NCBI GenBank assembly: GCA_023052935.1
Contig: CM041292.1
Coordinates: 201,399,799-201,463,798, forward strand
Reading direction: 5' to 3'
Length of the DNA: 64,000 bases
From: Piezodorus guildinii
Taxonomy: Eukaryota; Arthropoda; Insecta; Hemiptera; Pentatomidae
In this document: piece after piece, positions 42,892-53,725 of the stretch
Layout: every line of letters starts with the position of its first letter
How positions within the stretch are numbered: the first letter of the stretch is position 1
The notes under the pieces: generated by a model
What the model was told of the DNA's origin: nothing
What the model saw: the letters and a program-made list of their open reading frames with translations, nothing else
Databases searched by the model: none
Made by a program: the position numbers and the translations under genes

Positions 42892-44573
42892 TTACTTTCA
42901 CGTACATATGTATATAATATAGGGAAAGTAAAGCGATCGGGGAAAATTTCTAATCCCAGTTTTCGTCGGAAATACACTTTTTAGGTTCCCCCTGAGTCCA
43001 AATGACCATGTCCCGAGAAAAAAGGTCTGTGTGTGTGTGGTAAGTCTAGTGGAAAAACCAAAAGTCGTACGAAAGTGGAATTCCATATTTAAAACCACTA
43101 TACGCCCGAGATGTTACACCAACGTTTTCATTAAAATCGGCTAACTAGAAGGGCCACTTAATACCATGCATTTTGCACCTTTCCACGATTTTATCAAAAA
43201 CGGCTGTAACGATTTTGATTAAATTCGCTAAATTAATGTTAAATTAATTGGGCTTTTATATTATGTAGGTTTCATTCTGATAGAAATAGTCAGACAGCGC
43301 TTAAATGCCGATATTTTAAATTGTCTTCTTCTAAACTACCTTTAATTGTGTACATTCCAAAACAATAACCGTATTATTTTAATGACATTGATAAAGGAAT
43401 GTAAGATATACAAGTTGTACGAATTTGATGACTAACGTAAGGATAAAAGATCAAAACTATTTTTTTTTTTTAATAATAAGAACAGTAATATAGACGTATA
43501 AAATACCGTTGGAAAGAGAAAGATGTTAGAAAAAATATTATCTGATACACAAAGTTGTAAAAGGTAATATAAAGTGACGAATAAGGAATAAACTTATTAC
43601 TCATTAACAATTTAATATAGTTATATTATTTAATATAAATCTGAATCATTCCAACAAAAATTAGTACACGTTTTATTAAAAACAATTTAAAATATTTTTC
43701 AAATTGATTTTAACATAATAATAATAATAATAGGCTTACCGAACCCGAAGGTTCGATGCCGATACCACCAAACTTCGCCTGCACAGACTCGTCCAATGTT
43801 CACCGGTCAAGCCCAAGCTCCCGAGATCAGCCTTAATGCAATCCTCCCATCGACGCTTCGGCCTACCTTTCGGACGCCTACCAGTCGGTTCCAATACCAA
43901 CTTTCTCGGAATCCGTTCCTCACCTAGCCCAACAACTTTACGCGCCCATTTGAGTCTCCGCGATGCTATTAACTCAATTATATTCACAGGGTACAAACTC
44001 AGCAATTCCGCGTTGTGCAACCTTCTAAACTCCCCAGTGGCCTCATCTCTCTTCGGACCAAATATTTCACGCAGTACCTTATTCCCGAAAACCTTAAGCC
44101 GTTGTTCATCCTTCAAAGTAAGCGGCCACGTTTCACATCCGTAAAGACCGTCGGAAGAATAATAGTTTTATAAATTCTAACCTTTAAGTTTTTATACAGA
44201 AGCCGCGACCTAAGTAATTTAGCAACTGAATGATAACACGCATTTCCCACCTTAAACCGGGACTTTATTTCTTCCTGGATTTCATTTTTTCTAGTTATCA
44301 TTGAACCTAAATACTTGAATTTCTCTACGTGTTCAAAAGGATGACCTGAATTATTAATATCACCAAGATCGCCACCGTTATTGCTACCAATCATATATTT
44401 CGTCTTATCGGTATTTAATTCGAGACCTATTTGTTTGCCGGTATTTATTAATACACTTGTATTTATTTGTATGGTTTCCGTGTCTTCACCTAGCAGTACC
44501 AAATCATCGGCATACCCCGAAAATTGATTTTAACAGTCGTGGTAAGTGAAAGGCGTGTGTTGCCCGCACCAGA
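42892..44573 (+). mobile_element. H-family element, copy 3, split by an RTE-like LINE
   Basis: H sequence runs from the ACTTTCACGTACATATG-type start to 43715 and resumes at 44521 through GGTAAGTGAAAGGCGTGTGT and GCCCGCACCAGA. The interruption is a LINE with a 15-bp target duplication. Confidence 0.75.
43716..44520 (-). pseudogene. RTE-like LINE (family R), 5'-truncated, with target duplication
   Basis: The minus strand encodes PEYADDLVLLGEDTE (44510 downwards), FKYLGSMITRKNEIQ, then after a frame change CETWPLTLKDEQRLKVFGNK through RRWEDCIKADLGSL, and ends GGTTCGGTAAGCC(TAT)n. AAATTGATTTTAACA flanks it at 43701-43715 and 44521-44535. The simple-repeat 3' tail is the RTE hallmark. The only clear lesions here are the frame change near 44115 and truncation, so it is rather young. 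Confidence 0.9.
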
Positions 44574-44949
44574 TTTTTCTTATTAATGAGTCCGCCTCAA
44601 CCCATAGTGTTACTGGCATCAAGAAAGTTAATTATACTCTGTTATAGTTTCCTCCTTTTTTCAAAGTTTCTCCTAGTACGGATGCTTGTTTTTCTTCGTT
44701 ACCAAGTATTCGATTTTAAAATGAGTTCGCAGCCTATTTAATTTACAGGTGATTTCAATAAAAACTTTTTGTAAACATTTTATTCGATTGTATAAGACCT
44801 ATTTTAATACAATACATATTGCCATCATTCAGATTTTTTTTTTTTTTTTAATTTGGTCATTATCAAATGTTGAAGGACGACCCCACTTTAACTACGAACG
44901 AAATGAGGTAAAGTAAGTGGATTTCTTGAAGTTTTTTCATATTAAAAAA
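44574..44949. other. No recognised feature
   Basis: AT-rich, with a T run at 44836-44849. Confidence 0.4.
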
Positions 44950-45820
44950 TCTGGTGCGGGCAACACACGGCTTTCACTTACCTCCGTCAATTGAAGAATT
45001 TTCAAATACAGTTAGAGATAAAAATACGTGAAACTATTAAGGAATTAATCAAATTGAATTTATATAGAAACATGTGTTTTATTAAAAAATCTATTATATT
45101 ATTATCTAAATAATCAGTTAGTTTTATCTTCTTCTCGTCACTCTCTATTAACTTTAAAAAGCTTGTGTATGAGATGATATTTTTTCTAAAATCTTCAGCT
45201 TTCCAACGGTATATCATGTATATTACTGCTCTTATGTTCAAAAACGAAAAATTGCATTAAAAAAATATTTTTTTTGTTTTCTCCTTTAGTTGGGTATCGA
45301 ATTTATTCAATTTATATATTTACCTTTTTTTTATCAGCGTTAACAAGATAATATAGTTATTATTATTGAATCTACAAAATTAAAGGTACTTTAGAGAAAG
45401 AAAATTTAAAATATTGGAATTTAAGCCCTGCCAGACCATTTTTATCCAGATAAAACCTAAATGTTATTAAAGCCCATTAAATTTTACATCGATATAGCGA
45501 GTTTAATCAAAATCGTCGGAACCGTTTTCGAGAAAATTGAAAAAAGGCGCAAAATGCATGTTATAAAGTGCCTCTTCTGGTAAGCTCATTTTGATGAAAA
45601 AAGTTTTGTGACGTCTCGGGCGTATAGTTGTCTTAAGTATGAAATTTCAGTTTTATAGGACTTACCGTTTCCGCCCGGGAGTTACCACACACACACACAC
45701 ACAGACCTTTTTGCGGGACTTAGTGGACCCTAAAACGTGTATTTCCGTTGAAAACTGGAATTCGAAAATTTTCACGATCGCAATACTTCCCCTTACTATA
45801 TATAGTAAGTGAAAGTAAAA
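44950..45820 (-). mobile_element. H-family element, copy 4 (complete)
   Basis: Begins TCTGGTGCGGGCAACACACG, has the subterminal repeat ACTTTCACTTAC (one change), (CA)n at 45686-45702, the palindrome CTTACTATATATAGTAAG at 45792-45809 and ends GTAAGTGAAAGTAAAAA. No coding frame. It is followed by 273 bp that recurs after copy 5. Confidence 0.8.
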
Positions 45821-46093
45821 AAATGTGAATGATAAGTGCTATAAAAACAACTTCTTTGATATTGAAAAAAAAAGGTACATGTGAAAAAAAAAGGTACATG
45901 TGAGACGTTGAATGTACACACTAGCCTTCATTATAACTTTGAAACATTATTTTAAAAATCAGTATTGTTCATATGACGTCACCAAGCCATGTTTATATTT
46001 ATATGACTTAATTTCTAAAAATATTATGTATATCATTTAAAACATCCTGAAATAAGATAAAATAAAGAGTCATATCACTGGTATTATAAAAAA
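45821..46093. repeat. Spacer of the tandem H unit
   Basis: Nearly the same sequence follows copy 5 (46991 to about 47255), including TATGACGTCAC and ATGTTTATATTTATATGACT. Confidence 0.8.
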
Positions 46094-46990
46094 TCTGGTG
46101 CGGGCAACACACGACTTTCACTTACCTCCATTTTTAAAATCAATGAAAGAATTTTCAAATACAGTCAGACATAAAAATACGTGAAATTATTAAGGAATTA
46201 ATCAAATTGAATTTATATAGAAACATGTGTTTTATTAAAAAATCTATTATATTATTATCTTAAATAATCAGTTAGCTTTATCTTCTTTTCATCACTCTCC
46301 GTTAACTTCTAAAAGCTTGTGTATGAGATGATATTTTTTCTAAAATCTTTAGCTTTCCAACGGTATATCATTCATGTATATTACTGCTCTTATGTTCAAA
46401 AACGATAAATTGCATTAAAAAAATATTTTTTCTGTTTTCTCCTTTAGTTGGGCATCGAATTTATTCAATTTATATATTTACCTGTTTTTCATCAGCGTTA
46501 ACAAGATAATCTAGTTATTATTATTGAATCTACAAAATTAAAGGTACTTTAGGGGAAGACAATTTAAAATATCGGCATTTAAGCCCTGTCAGACCACTTT
46601 TGTCTAAATAAACCTACATGATATTAAAGCCTATTAAATTTTACTTCGATATAGCGAGTTTAATCAAAATCGTCGGAACCGTTTTTGAGAAAATCGAAAA
46701 AAGGTGCAAAATGCATGGTATAAAGTGCCTCTTCTGGTAGGCTCATTTTGATGAAAAAAGTTTTGTCACGTCTCGGGCGTATAGTTGTCTTAAATATGAA
46801 ATTTCAGTTTCATAGGACTTACTGTTTCCGCCCGGGAGTTACCACACACACACAGACCTTTTTACGGGACTTGGTTATTTGGACTCAGGGGACCCTAAAA
46901 CGTGTATTTCCGTATTTTCGAAAACTGGAATTCGAAAATTTTCATGATCGCAATACTTCCCCTTACTATATATAGTAAGTGAAAGTAAAA
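46094..46990 (-). mobile_element. H-family element, copy 5 (complete)
   Basis: Same ends and blocks as copy 4, starting exactly 1144 bases later. The palindrome is at 46962-46979. Intact subterminal repeat ACTTTCACTTAC near 46115. Confidence 0.85.
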
Positions 46991-47255
46991 AAATGTGAAT
47001 GATAAGTGCTATAAAAACAACTTCTTTGATATTGAAAAAAAAGGTACATAATTGAGACATTGTGAATGTACACAGTTTGCCTTCATTATAACTTTGAAAA
47101 ATTATTTTAAAAATCAGTATTGTTCATATGACGTCACGAAGCCATGTTTATATTTATATGACTTAATTTAAAAAAATATTATGTGTATCATTTAAAACAT
47201 ACAGCAATAAGACAAAATAAAAAGTGATATCACTGGTATTATAAAAAATACTGAA
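46991..47255. repeat. 3' flank shared with the copy-4 spacer
   Basis: It matches 45821-46090 up to GGTATTATAAAAAAT, where the first unit passes into TCTGGTGC (copy 5 start) and this one into ACTGAAAC. Confidence 0.8.
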
Positions 47256-47689
47256 ACTATAAAGCTATCCTCGAATTATTTTATCTGATTAAAAAAAGAA
47301 TAATCCTACCTATGATATGAAGTGATGACACAAATGATCTCACTCAAAAGAAATTCTCACCTGAAAAAGAAAAAAAAAGTTACATAAGACTTGCTAAATA
47401 CATCTATAACTTATGTAAATCTTCATTAACAGGATGAAGACATAGCTGAAAAGATAATTTTACCTGAATCTACTTTTAATTGTTATAGATTAATTTAAAG
47501 TGTTGCTTTTAATAACATTAGTCTGTTATCAGAAACAGTTACCAAATCATTTTTTTCTACATTCCTGGGTTATTTTTCCCGTCTCAGAATATAAAATATT
47601 ACCATTGAATAGAAATATAAAAATGTCGAATCATCACCGCAGAAATAATTGGCAGGAACTATACAAATTCATCTGTCCTAGCATATGTC
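47256..47689. other. No recognised feature
   Basis: AT-rich, unassigned. Confidence 0.4.
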
Positions 47690-48552
47690 GATATATATTA
47701 ATAGCACGAACCCTTCAAAAGCGCTCAAGCAAGTAGAGAAAACTTGTGAGATTATAAAGAACCAACTAAATACCTTAAATATCCAAATAAAGCCATCTAA
47801 AACTGACTGCATTATATTTTCTTTCCAAAAAATAAGAAAAAACTGCCGACTAAATTTCAAATAGAAAATTCACAATTCAAGATATCCAGAAACATCGTAT
47901 ACTTGGGTATGAAACTTGATAGGCATCTAAAATTTAACAACCATATCAATTCGAAATTATCAAAAGTTAGACAAATAACCTATAAATTTAACCATCTCTT
48001 AAAAACTCCTAATTTAAGTTTTAGACTGAAACTACTAATTTACAAAAGTGTGATCAGACCTTCAATATTATACGGAGCACCATTACTAATCCATTCTTCA
48101 GATAACTCAAAAAAAGAAACTACAGCAATTCCAAAATGGCGTTTGAAAGAAGATTGCAAGAAGAACTACATTTGAAAAAGTAAAGGCAGAAAGGCTTCAT
48201 TTACTATTTAATATTCCTAAAGTGAGTGAATTCATAGATAAAAGAAGACATAACTTTTATAATTCCTTAGAAGTTCTTCCAAACCAGGTTTTTAGTAGGC
48301 TTAAGTTTCCACCAGCTCCTCAGAGGTGGCAACATAGTGTAAGCTAGGGTTTAAGATTAGCCTAAGTCTGGAAGTGTCAAGATTGAAGTGATCCCCATCA
48401 CCAAGAGGAATAGCAAATCAGTGATAGCACAAAAACATAATCTCTAACAGAAATATCCTTAAAATGTATCTATATATAGTAAAAGGAAATTATTCAGAAA
48501 ATATTTTAGCAAAACATGCAACTAAATTGGGGTTATGAAAAAAAAAAAAAAT
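47680..48552 (+). pseudogene. Jockey-like LINE, RT end and C-terminus (family JC)
   Basis: A degraded AYVD box (about 47682) is followed by KTCEIIKNQLNTLNIQIKPS. The frame at 47903-48175 gives MGMKLDRHLKFNNHINSKLS and IRPSILYGAPLL. A third frame to about 48346 ends KFPPAPQRWQHSVS. The 3' UTR ends in 14 A near 48550. Three frame changes; dead. Confidence 0.75.
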
Positions 48553-48854
48553 CATATCCATTCATTCGCATTAGTATTCTGTAGAGCAATTCAGAATGAG
48601 ATTATATTTTAAAGGTTTTTTATAAGATATAAATATGAATAGACGATTCGAGAGTATATTTCTTATGGCTTTGTGCAGCATTTCCTTTACAATGTTAGAA
48701 AATAAAAAAAAGTTTTCTGTTAAAATTCGATAGTTTATTAGAATATTATAATAATACTAGGTCAGGCATTAATTATACGTGTTAAATCAACTCGTGCACA
48801 ACTAAGACTACATAGAAATGAATGTTTTTGTTTTTTTCTAACAAATATAAAAAT
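48553..48854. other. No recognised feature
   Basis: AT-rich, unassigned. Confidence 0.4.
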
Positions 48855-49065
48855 GCTGCCAATTACACAGTAGTTTATTATTTCTAAATAACTTTTTATA
48901 AGGCTGTAGATAGGCAATTAAGTAATATAAAAAGCAATAAATAATAAAAGTAAAATAGCATATCACCACTGCTAACTCGAACTGCTTAATCTCAGATAGT
49001 TCTGAGACAATTTCAATGATTCTTTTTTTTATTTTGTAGACAATTTAATTTTAGTATTTATTTAT
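48855..49065 (+). repeat. Fragment of repeat Y
   Basis: Blocks AATTACACAGTAGTTTATTATTTC, GATAGGCAATTAA and AGCATATCACCACTG match the left half of Y. Confidence 0.6.
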
Positions 49066-49070
49066 TTATT

Positions 49071-49990
49071 AATAAGGCGGTACTCAGGGCAGCATTCTGG
49101 GAGCCATCCTTTACACAGTTTATACAGCTGATATCCCAACCCATCCTAACACATTCCTTTCTACCTATGCCGATGACACTTGCGTGCTATCAGTTCATAA
49201 TGATCCTAGTATTGCCTCTCAAACTCTCCAATCCCACATCAGAGACCTTGAGGTATGGTGTCAGAATTGGAGAATTAAAATCAATTCCAATAAATCCCAT
49301 CAAATTACCTTTACCCTTCGTCGAAATCCTATGACATCCTGCCCTACAGTTTCCTTTAATGATATTCCGCTTGTCCCGGTTGAACAGATCCGCTATTTAG
49401 GACTCCTGCTTGACAAACGTCTTACATGGAATCCGCATACAAGACTGAAAAGACAAGAAACTGCTCGACGTTTTCGGCTGCTCCAACACTTACTAGACAG
49501 ACGCGCTAACGTTTCACTTAACTACAAAAGACTCATTTACATGACAATCATAAGGCCTATCTGGACCTACGGAGTTGAGCTATGGGGCTCTACTAAACCA
49601 TCCACTTCTTCCCGTATCCAATCCTTATAATCCAAAATCCTTCGTAAAATCCTCAACGCTCCTTACTTTGTCACGATCAAAATCATTCATAAAGACCTCC
49701 AAGTTCCGTATGTAGCCGATTTGGCCCGTACCAGGTATCATTCCTTCCATGACAAACTCCATTCCCACTCTAATCTACTAGTTTCAATCCTTGCTTCCTC
49801 TACAATCCCTGATAATCCACCGAGGCGTCTGAAGAGAAGATGGCCTCGAGACCTTCTTGTTTAGATTGATCACTAGAGTGCTGCCAATGGGCAGTTTCTC
49901 TTCACGTTTTTCATGTACATATTCTTTATCAGCATATTTACTTGATGTATTGTAGTATACAGTTGTAAATTTCAATAAAATATAATTTAA
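49071..49990 (+). pseudogene. Jockey-type LINE JB, RT palm to poly-A
   Basis: The longest JB copy. It opens at GGTQGSILGAILYTVYTADI, then TYADDTCVLSVHND (catalytic YADD at about 49168), RYLGLLLDKRLTWNPH, RPIWTYGVELWGSTK. One TAA (49628-49630) interrupts before SKILRKILNAPY, and the frame then continues to NPPRRLKRRWPRDLLV (TAG 49864). The 3' UTR and A tail end near 49995. The endonuclease and front half of the RT are absent through 5' truncation. Only one stop, so it is comparatively recent. Confidence 0.88.
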
Positions 49991-49995
49991 AATAA

Positions 49996-50310
49996 AAAAA
50001 AATTAATTAGGAGAAACACCTCACATTTTTCTCCATATTTAATAATGACCGAGTTATCAGGGCATCACATCTCTTATAACTTGTAACTTGACCATTTAAG
50101 ATTTTTTTTCTCTCTTTGTTCATCGCGTTGTCTTGATCTTAAAAGTCTTTTCGATTTTTCTCCATCTTTAATAATAACCGATTTTTATAGCCGATTACAA
50201 CTATTATAATTTGTGTCCTAAATATAGAGATCAATATTTAAAAAAAAAAAAAATTATCATCGCACTTTGCTTTTGATGAAATTATGTAATTATCCTTAAC
50301 AATTTATTGC
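49996..50310. other. No recognised feature
   Basis: AT-rich. Two similar phrases (TTTCTCCATATTTAATAATGACCG at 50029 and TTTCTCCATCTTTAATAATAACCG at 50157) form a short direct repeat. Confidence 0.45.
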
Positions 50311-50360
50311 TTTGCTAACGTTTCGACCCCCACAGTAGATCATCATCCGGGCACCTGATG
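50311..50360 (-). repeat. Degraded hammerhead-like motif, class A
   Basis: GTTTCGACCCCC...GATCATCATCCGGG (50320-50351) has the same order as 10593-10621 but a changed CTGATGA box. Confidence 0.4.
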
Positions 50361-50988
50361 GTACAGCGGTTAGTAAAGGAGTCGCGTAGCTACTGTAACG
50401 CTAAAGAAATGCCTTTAGAATTCCCTAACGGTTTGATATTTATTGTAATACCTTTTATTTTATTTGCTCAGCTTGAAAGCCGACTACAAAAGGAATCGCA
50501 TTACATCGATAAAAATTTTGTGGATAAAAAAAAAGTTATTTATCACGATACTAAAAGTTCTCTACCATTATTCCCCTTTTTATTCAGACACTTTGGTACT
50601 ATAAAGGAAGGGTCTGTAAGAAATAAAAGGCGGTGTGTTTTTGTGGCCGAAAGGAGTAGGCCTTTATAAGGGAGGTTCTTTTGATTTAAAGCAATGTCCC
50701 ACTGGCGTTTGGCTCCTTCACGGCAAACCCAGGATATATTTAGGGCCAGGATCGATTCTAGCCTTCTCCCAACATCTCATCTCCCTCTTTTTAGTCATAA
50801 AGTAGAAAAACTAAAATGAATTTCTACAGAATTATTTCATTCCTGAAATCCGTATTATCACATTCTGAGGATATCGGATAACGTACTGAGATGGAACAAA
50901 CATTTAGTTAAATAGCTCCAGCTTGTTAAAATAAGTTTTACCATCACTTGTATAAATATTTGATTTTTATTTTTTTTCTATGAATCTA
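50361..50988. other. No recognised feature
   Basis: A 103-codon frame (50358-50669) has no motif I recognise; a hydrophobic stretch (FIVIPFILFAQ) is visible. Probably chance, but it is one of the longer unassigned frames. Confidence 0.3.
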
Positions 50989-51420
50989 TTGGTTTCTGTC
51001 ACATGAAATGTCCGTTCTCAAGGTAAGGGATTTTTATTAAAAATGCGACCTGAAAACCAGATAATTTTATTCGAAGTATTTACCTTCTTTTTCTACACAT
51101 TTTTCCCAACGTGACACCAACTTTTTTATTCGCGAACTAAAAAACTCTGAGCTTTGAAGTGAAACAAAATCTGAAAACGCTCTTTTCACTTGATCGTCAT
51201 TTTCAAAAAATTTTCCTTTGACGAAGTTGTCTAAATTCCTGAACAGGTGGTAATCTGTTGGAGACAAGTCGGGAGAATATGGTGGGTGCGGAAGAACTTC
51301 GTAGCCCTGTTCTTTCAATTTTTGCACGGTATGTTTTGAAACATTGGGTCTAGCTGCTGCTCAGTGAGATCATGAGGTGCCCATGTATCAAGCTCATTTT
51401 TTTTATTATTATCCATTTTG
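50989..51420 (-). pseudogene. Mariner relic M1 with transposase C-terminus
   Basis: The left end TTGGTTTCTGTCACATGAAA resembles the M1 terminus and follows TA (50987-50988). The minus-strand frame 51067-51327 gives YEVLPHPPYSPDLSPTDYHLF, with the third catalytic D, and the C-terminal helix RWEKCVEKEGKYF. Upstream, LDTWAPHDLTE (about 51366-51400) is the mariner WVPHEL-type motif. The rest of the transposase and the right terminus are absent. Confidence 0.8.
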
Positions 51421-51956
51421 TTCTTAATACGTGCTATGTAAATATCATTTGTAATCTGGTTTTTATAAGCGTTTTTCCAAATCGTTGCATATTTGTCAAA
51501 TTCGGCCGGTTATCTTGGCATAGGAACTCGCTTTTCGTCCGTCGCTAAAAGGGTTAACCATAAGTCTTTCCAACATATGTAATATCTTAAGTTACAGATG
51601 ATAAAATCTGTTATATAGTTATACTTAAGTCTTAAAATACCAGAGAATTAACATTTGCGATGAACAGTTTTGTTACTCCTAGGGGACCACTCGTCCCAGA
51701 ATTAAGTTGATTTTGATTTCATTTCAAATGTATGACTAGCAGTCTCCAATTTCACCAGCCTCCCTCTTTTCCTGTTCATATATTTTTCCGTTATATATTC
51801 TCACATATAATTGTTAGTTTAATATTACATTAATTAAAAATAAAAATAAATTATTTTTATTGTTTTTCGTTTCTAATGATTATTTTCTTTATATATCCTA
51901 CCTATGTTCTTTTTATATATTGCTGTGAAATTTCCAACCCCAACTCCCTCGGGGCT

Positions 51957-51960
<4 letters not shown>
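51421..51960. other. No recognised feature
   Basis: AT-rich, unassigned. Confidence 0.4.

Positions 51961-52032
<72 letters not shown>
51961..52032. repeat. (TA)n tract
   Basis: About 72 bases of TA repeat. The frames reading poly-YI across it are artefacts. Confidence 0.95.
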
Positions 52033-52036
<4 letters not shown>

Positions 52037-52059
52037 CGTCAAATATCACTTCAAAATTG

Positions 52060-52400
52060 TTTAAAAAATTGTTCACATATTGTTCTTAACATTTAACCAT
52101 TTGCTTAGTTTCTGTTTAAATATTCTTATTATCATTTTACATTTAATTTGATGTTTTTAACATATTATACGATATTACTGTCACCATATTATTTATTATA
52201 TACCTAACGTATTATTAGGTTTCTAATTACATTGTTGTTATCTTGTTTATAATTACATGGCTGTTATCTTGTTTCTCTCAGCCCTGATAAAAGCCCACTG
52301 TATAGGCCAAAACTTCGGCACACAATTAAAATAAGTTCTACTTGTTAATGCATGTTTCTTTCTAATGACCGCGCCCCCAACCACCTTCCTTATATAATAT
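52060..52400 (+). repeat. Hammerhead-like repeat, class A, degraded core
   Basis: Shares the T-rich lead-in with 28130-28330 and 34450-34620, then CTGATAA (52284-52290), GCC...GGCC and AAAACTTCGG, then TGACCGCGCCCCCAACCACC (52358). The core boxes have mutated. Confidence 0.5.
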
Positions 52401-53279
52401 TCTCAACGGTCAACCAAACTCCATAATTAAACATTTACACGCATTATTCAAGCTTAAGCCCATCTTCGTTTCCTCTGGAATGGAAAGTGATTATAATAAA
52501 ATCTATTTTTTCCCCAAGATCTAAATATTTTGGCTTGTAGGACGCAGTTGTGGGGTTACAAAAGAATACATTACACATCCTAGAACACTGATTAAAATCA
52601 ACTCAACATCAAAGCCTAAAATGTCTCTTTCTATTCTGTCATTTTTTTTTCGATTAGCATAATAAGCAAAAGGAATCCAGAAGATGTCCACATTAATATG
52701 GATCAGAAAAGTTTTGATATTCCTCGAATATTCAAATTATTTTTAAAGAGCACATAAGAATGCTCGAAAGAGTGGTCTGGAGTAGAAAAGTAAAGTTTGA
52801 GTTAAAAAAGTTTTCAAGCTGTTCCTTGAGACAAGTCAGTTAAACCTCTTCTGTAGAGGAAAAGTTTAACCAAGCGGTGCATTCAAAGAGGTTCCAAACA
52901 GTCGCTTACTAGCAAAGTTACAGTAATTGGTTATGTCCGCTGTTGTTTCTGCTTTGTTGGTCAGCATTGATATAGCTAACTCCGGAGTTTACTATTAGTC
53001 TCATATCCACATCCCGGGGTAGTTATGTTAGCTTTCCTAAGGTAATTGTGAAGCACCTAGTACTTCATTCTCAATGTAATCGCGCTTTGTTAGCAACCCG
53101 TTTTAATACATAAATATGGCTCAATCCATTTGAATCGTCCAATTTTTAATAATTTTGCCGCTCAGCAATTTTGATTTTCATGATTTTTGGACCAGTTATT
53201 CTTTATTCTTTCCTGATGTTGATGAGAGTATATTATACAGTTTTGGTCCTTACAGCATCTTATCTATGTAGCCAAGAAA
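52401..53279. other. No recognised feature
   Basis: About 880 bases without a recognisable gene or repeat. Confidence 0.4.
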
Positions 53280-53720
53280 AGTATTAAAAAAATTCACGAC
53301 TTGGTCATTTGGGCGCAGCGAACCTAGTAGCAATCCCAGTCAGCCAATTTTGGTGAAAAGTTTTGTGTAACAACTTGGTCCTTAAATATGAAATAAAATC
53401 TTAAATAAGGGTTAATATCTTGTTTTAATTACAACTCTTCCGAACAAACTACAAACAAGAAAACTCAATGAGAAAATCGTAAAAAACTGTAAAATTGCAT
53501 TGTATAAAGTAGCACTCCCGGTCAGCCAATTTTGATAAAACTCGGTGTAACATCTCGGGCGTATAGTTGTCTTCAATATAAAATTTTAGTTCCGTACAGA
53601 TCTTCGTTTTCGTGCAAAGACTTACCACACACAGACCTTTTTGCAGGACTTGGTGATTTGGGCTTATGGGACCCTAAAACGTATATTCTGCAGGAACTTG
53701 CCCTTATTTTTTATAAAAGT
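53280..53720 (-). repeat. Diverged partial H element
   Basis: H blocks CATCTCGGGCGTATAGTTG (about 53552), TTACCACACACAGACC and GGACCCTAAAACGTATATT occur in family order, next to copy 6. A further weak match at 53290-53400 suggests two overlapping remnants. Confidence 0.6.
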
Positions 53721-53725
53721 AAAAA

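Noticed and set aside
43836..44144. A 102-codon plus-strand gene
   Set aside because: Antisense shadow of the RTE-like LINE; the similar frames at 57602-57913 and 5542-5910 (minus) arise the same way.
51873..52089. Proteins with poly-Tyr-Ile tracts
   Set aside because: They are translations of the (TA)n microsatellite in several frames.
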